Shown here one piece after another: positions 63,801-64,000 of a stretch of DNA of 64,000 nucleotides (the first letter of the stretch is position 1; each line of letters opens with the position of its first letter). The translations under genes and the position numbers were made by a program. The stretch is from Trinickia violacea. Its GTDB lineage: Bacteria; Pseudomonadota; Gammaproteobacteria; Burkholderiales; Burkholderiaceae. The notes beneath the pieces are model-generated. The model did not search any database and had not been told where the DNA came from. It saw only the letters and a program-made list of their open reading frames with translations. Where the stretch lies: assembly GCF_005280735.1 (NCBI RefSeq), contig NZ_CP040077.1:1178001-1242000 (forward strand), in the 5' to 3' direction.

Positions 63801-64000
63801 GGCGAGCTCAAGGAAGGCCGCGACAAGCTGGTCGCCGGCATCATCTCGTCGCTGCGCACGCAGATGACCCAGCGCGGCAAGATGCTGATCGCGCTGATCG
63901 ACGACGGTACCGGGGCGTGCGAAGTCACGGTCTTCAACGAGCAGTACGAGGCACATAAGGAGCTGTTCAAGGAAGACGAGCTGCTCGTCGTGTCGGGGCA
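60870..64000 (+). CDS. dnaE: DNA polymerase III alpha subunit (5' part)
   Basis: The first 1,043 codons and two bases are in the window; typical DnaE is about 1,150 residues, so roughly 100 are missing. PHP domain FVHLRVHSEFSIADGIV; palm with GPGRGSGAGSLVAYALGITD and MPDFDIDFCQHGRDRV (two catalytic aspartates); third aspartate region near VGLVKFDFLGL; fingers YGFNKSHAAAYALLAYHTAW; helix-hairpin-helix near RRTVEALIRAGAFD; OB fold starting about AGIISSLRTQ. It is the replicative polymerase core subunit. Start supported by the SDPRFVHL beginning common to the family. Confidence 0.97.
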   Translation, partial: MSDPRFVHLRVHSEFSIADGIVRLDDIVKAAADDGQGALALTDLGNAFGLVRFYKEARGNGVKPIAGCDVWITNPDDRDKPSRLLLLVKDRRGYLNLCELLTKAWLTNQYRGRAEIEAEWLESGLEQGLLAISGAQQGDIGLALAAGNEEAAKRCAARWVKRFPNAFYIELQRCGQPGGEAYVQQAVALAASLKLPVVATHPTQFMTPDDFTAHEARVCISEGDMLANPRRQKRFTTEQFFRTQEDMAALFADIPSALANTVEIAKRCNLTLELGKPKLPLFPTPDGMSLDDYLVQLSKEGLEERLEQLYPNQAERDQQRDTYYQRLDFECGTIIKMGFPGYFLIVADFINWAKNNGVPVGPGRGSGAGSLVAYALGITDLDPLRYNLLFERFLNPERVSMPDFDIDFCQHGRDRVIQYVKEKYGADAVSQIATFGTMAAKAAVRDIGRVLDLGYMFTDGVAKLIPFKPGKHVTIADAMKEEPLLQERNDNEDEVRQLLELAQRVEGLTRNVGMHAGGVLIAPGKLTDFCPLYTQGDDGGVVSQYDKDDVEAVGLVKFDFLGLTTLTILDWAERYIRRLDPSKQDWSLAQVPLDDPASFSILKKANTVAVFQLESRGMQGMLKDAQPDRFEDIIALVALYRPGPMDLIPSFCARKHGREVVEYPDPRVEPVLKETYGIMVYQEQVMQMAQIIGGYSLGGADLLRRAMGKKKPEEMAKHREIFAEGAAKNGLTREKADETFDLMEKFAGYGFNKSHAAAYALLAYHTAWLKAHHPAEFMAANMSLAMDDTDKVKILFEDCLTNGMAVLPPDINRSAYRFEPVAEADGKRSRTIRYGLGAVKGSGQNAIEEILRAREEGAFQDLFDFCARIDRRVVNRRTVEALIRAGAFDTLHDNRAQLIASVPLAMEAADQASANAMQAGLFDMGDAPSQGHELVAEPAWHEKKKLQEEKSALGFYLSGHLFDAYKDEVRRFVRQKLGELKEGRDKLVAGIISSLRTQMTQRGKMLIALIDDGTGACEVTVFNEQYEAHKELFKEDELLVVSG

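Noticed and set aside
60873..63956. 1,027-codon open frame on the minus strand
   Set aside because: It is the antisense shadow of dnaE, whose plus-strand frame has all polymerase motifs. GC-rich codon use opens the opposite frame.

Overview
The window looks like chromosomal DNA of a Burkholderiaceae member (Paraburkholderia, Caballeronia, Trinickia or Burkholderia type). The evidence is the high GC, GC-rich third codon positions, an intracellular polyhydroxyalkanoate depolymerase, a soluble RsxB beside nth, the gluQ-trhO-dnaE neighbourhood, and protein sequences that read as beta-proteobacterial. No rRNA, tRNA or CRISPR array was recognised.

Layout. 0-4.5 kb: two chromate-type transport systems tail to tail (a split short-chain pair and a fused long-chain ChrA), the latter 8 bp behind a sensory GGDEF/EAL protein. 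4.8-11.1 kb: an amino-compound block (PhzF, RidA, PLP aminotransferase, DMT exporter, VOC protein) facing a divergent MocR regulator with two CGGTACA repeats at its promoter. 11.1-12.5 kb: an L,D-transpeptidase, an 86-residue two-helix membrane protein and a DUF2778/Tlde1-type peptidoglycan enzyme, read here as an orphan effector-immunity pair. 12.6-15.9 kb: htpG behind a near-perfect sigma-32 promoter, overlapping ubiC and a DNA-deoxyinosine glycosylase gene.

15.9-25.7 kb is an accessory region. It holds an MFS remnant, GNAT, LysR, an ArgH-like lyase, three small lipoproteins, a 3,062-bp IS66 element with a perfect 8-bp target duplication and a passenger gene, and a wrecked DUF1016 nuclease gene. 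Two extra 3' fragments of the glycosylase gene lie inside it, each preceded by the motif CGATGTCAAAT; a near-identical motif follows the intact gene. This suggests repeated insertion or recombination at one point.

25.9-47.6 kb is mostly ordinary chromosome: MFS and SSS transporters, spermidine-synthase-like protein, FUSC protein, tal, benE, a MoxR/VWA pair, tandem cytochromes c, DUF1841, EamA, nth-rsxB, TetR, phaZ, a GH15 glycosidase, then a gene-poor stretch with small envelope or stress proteins. 47.7-64 kb: a second-type FtsK with a very long linker, a META lipoprotein, purT, an MliC-like protein, an acetolactate-synthase-like/aldehyde-dehydrogenase pair, rhlE, gluQ, trhO and the start of dnaE, which runs off the end and may be leaderless.
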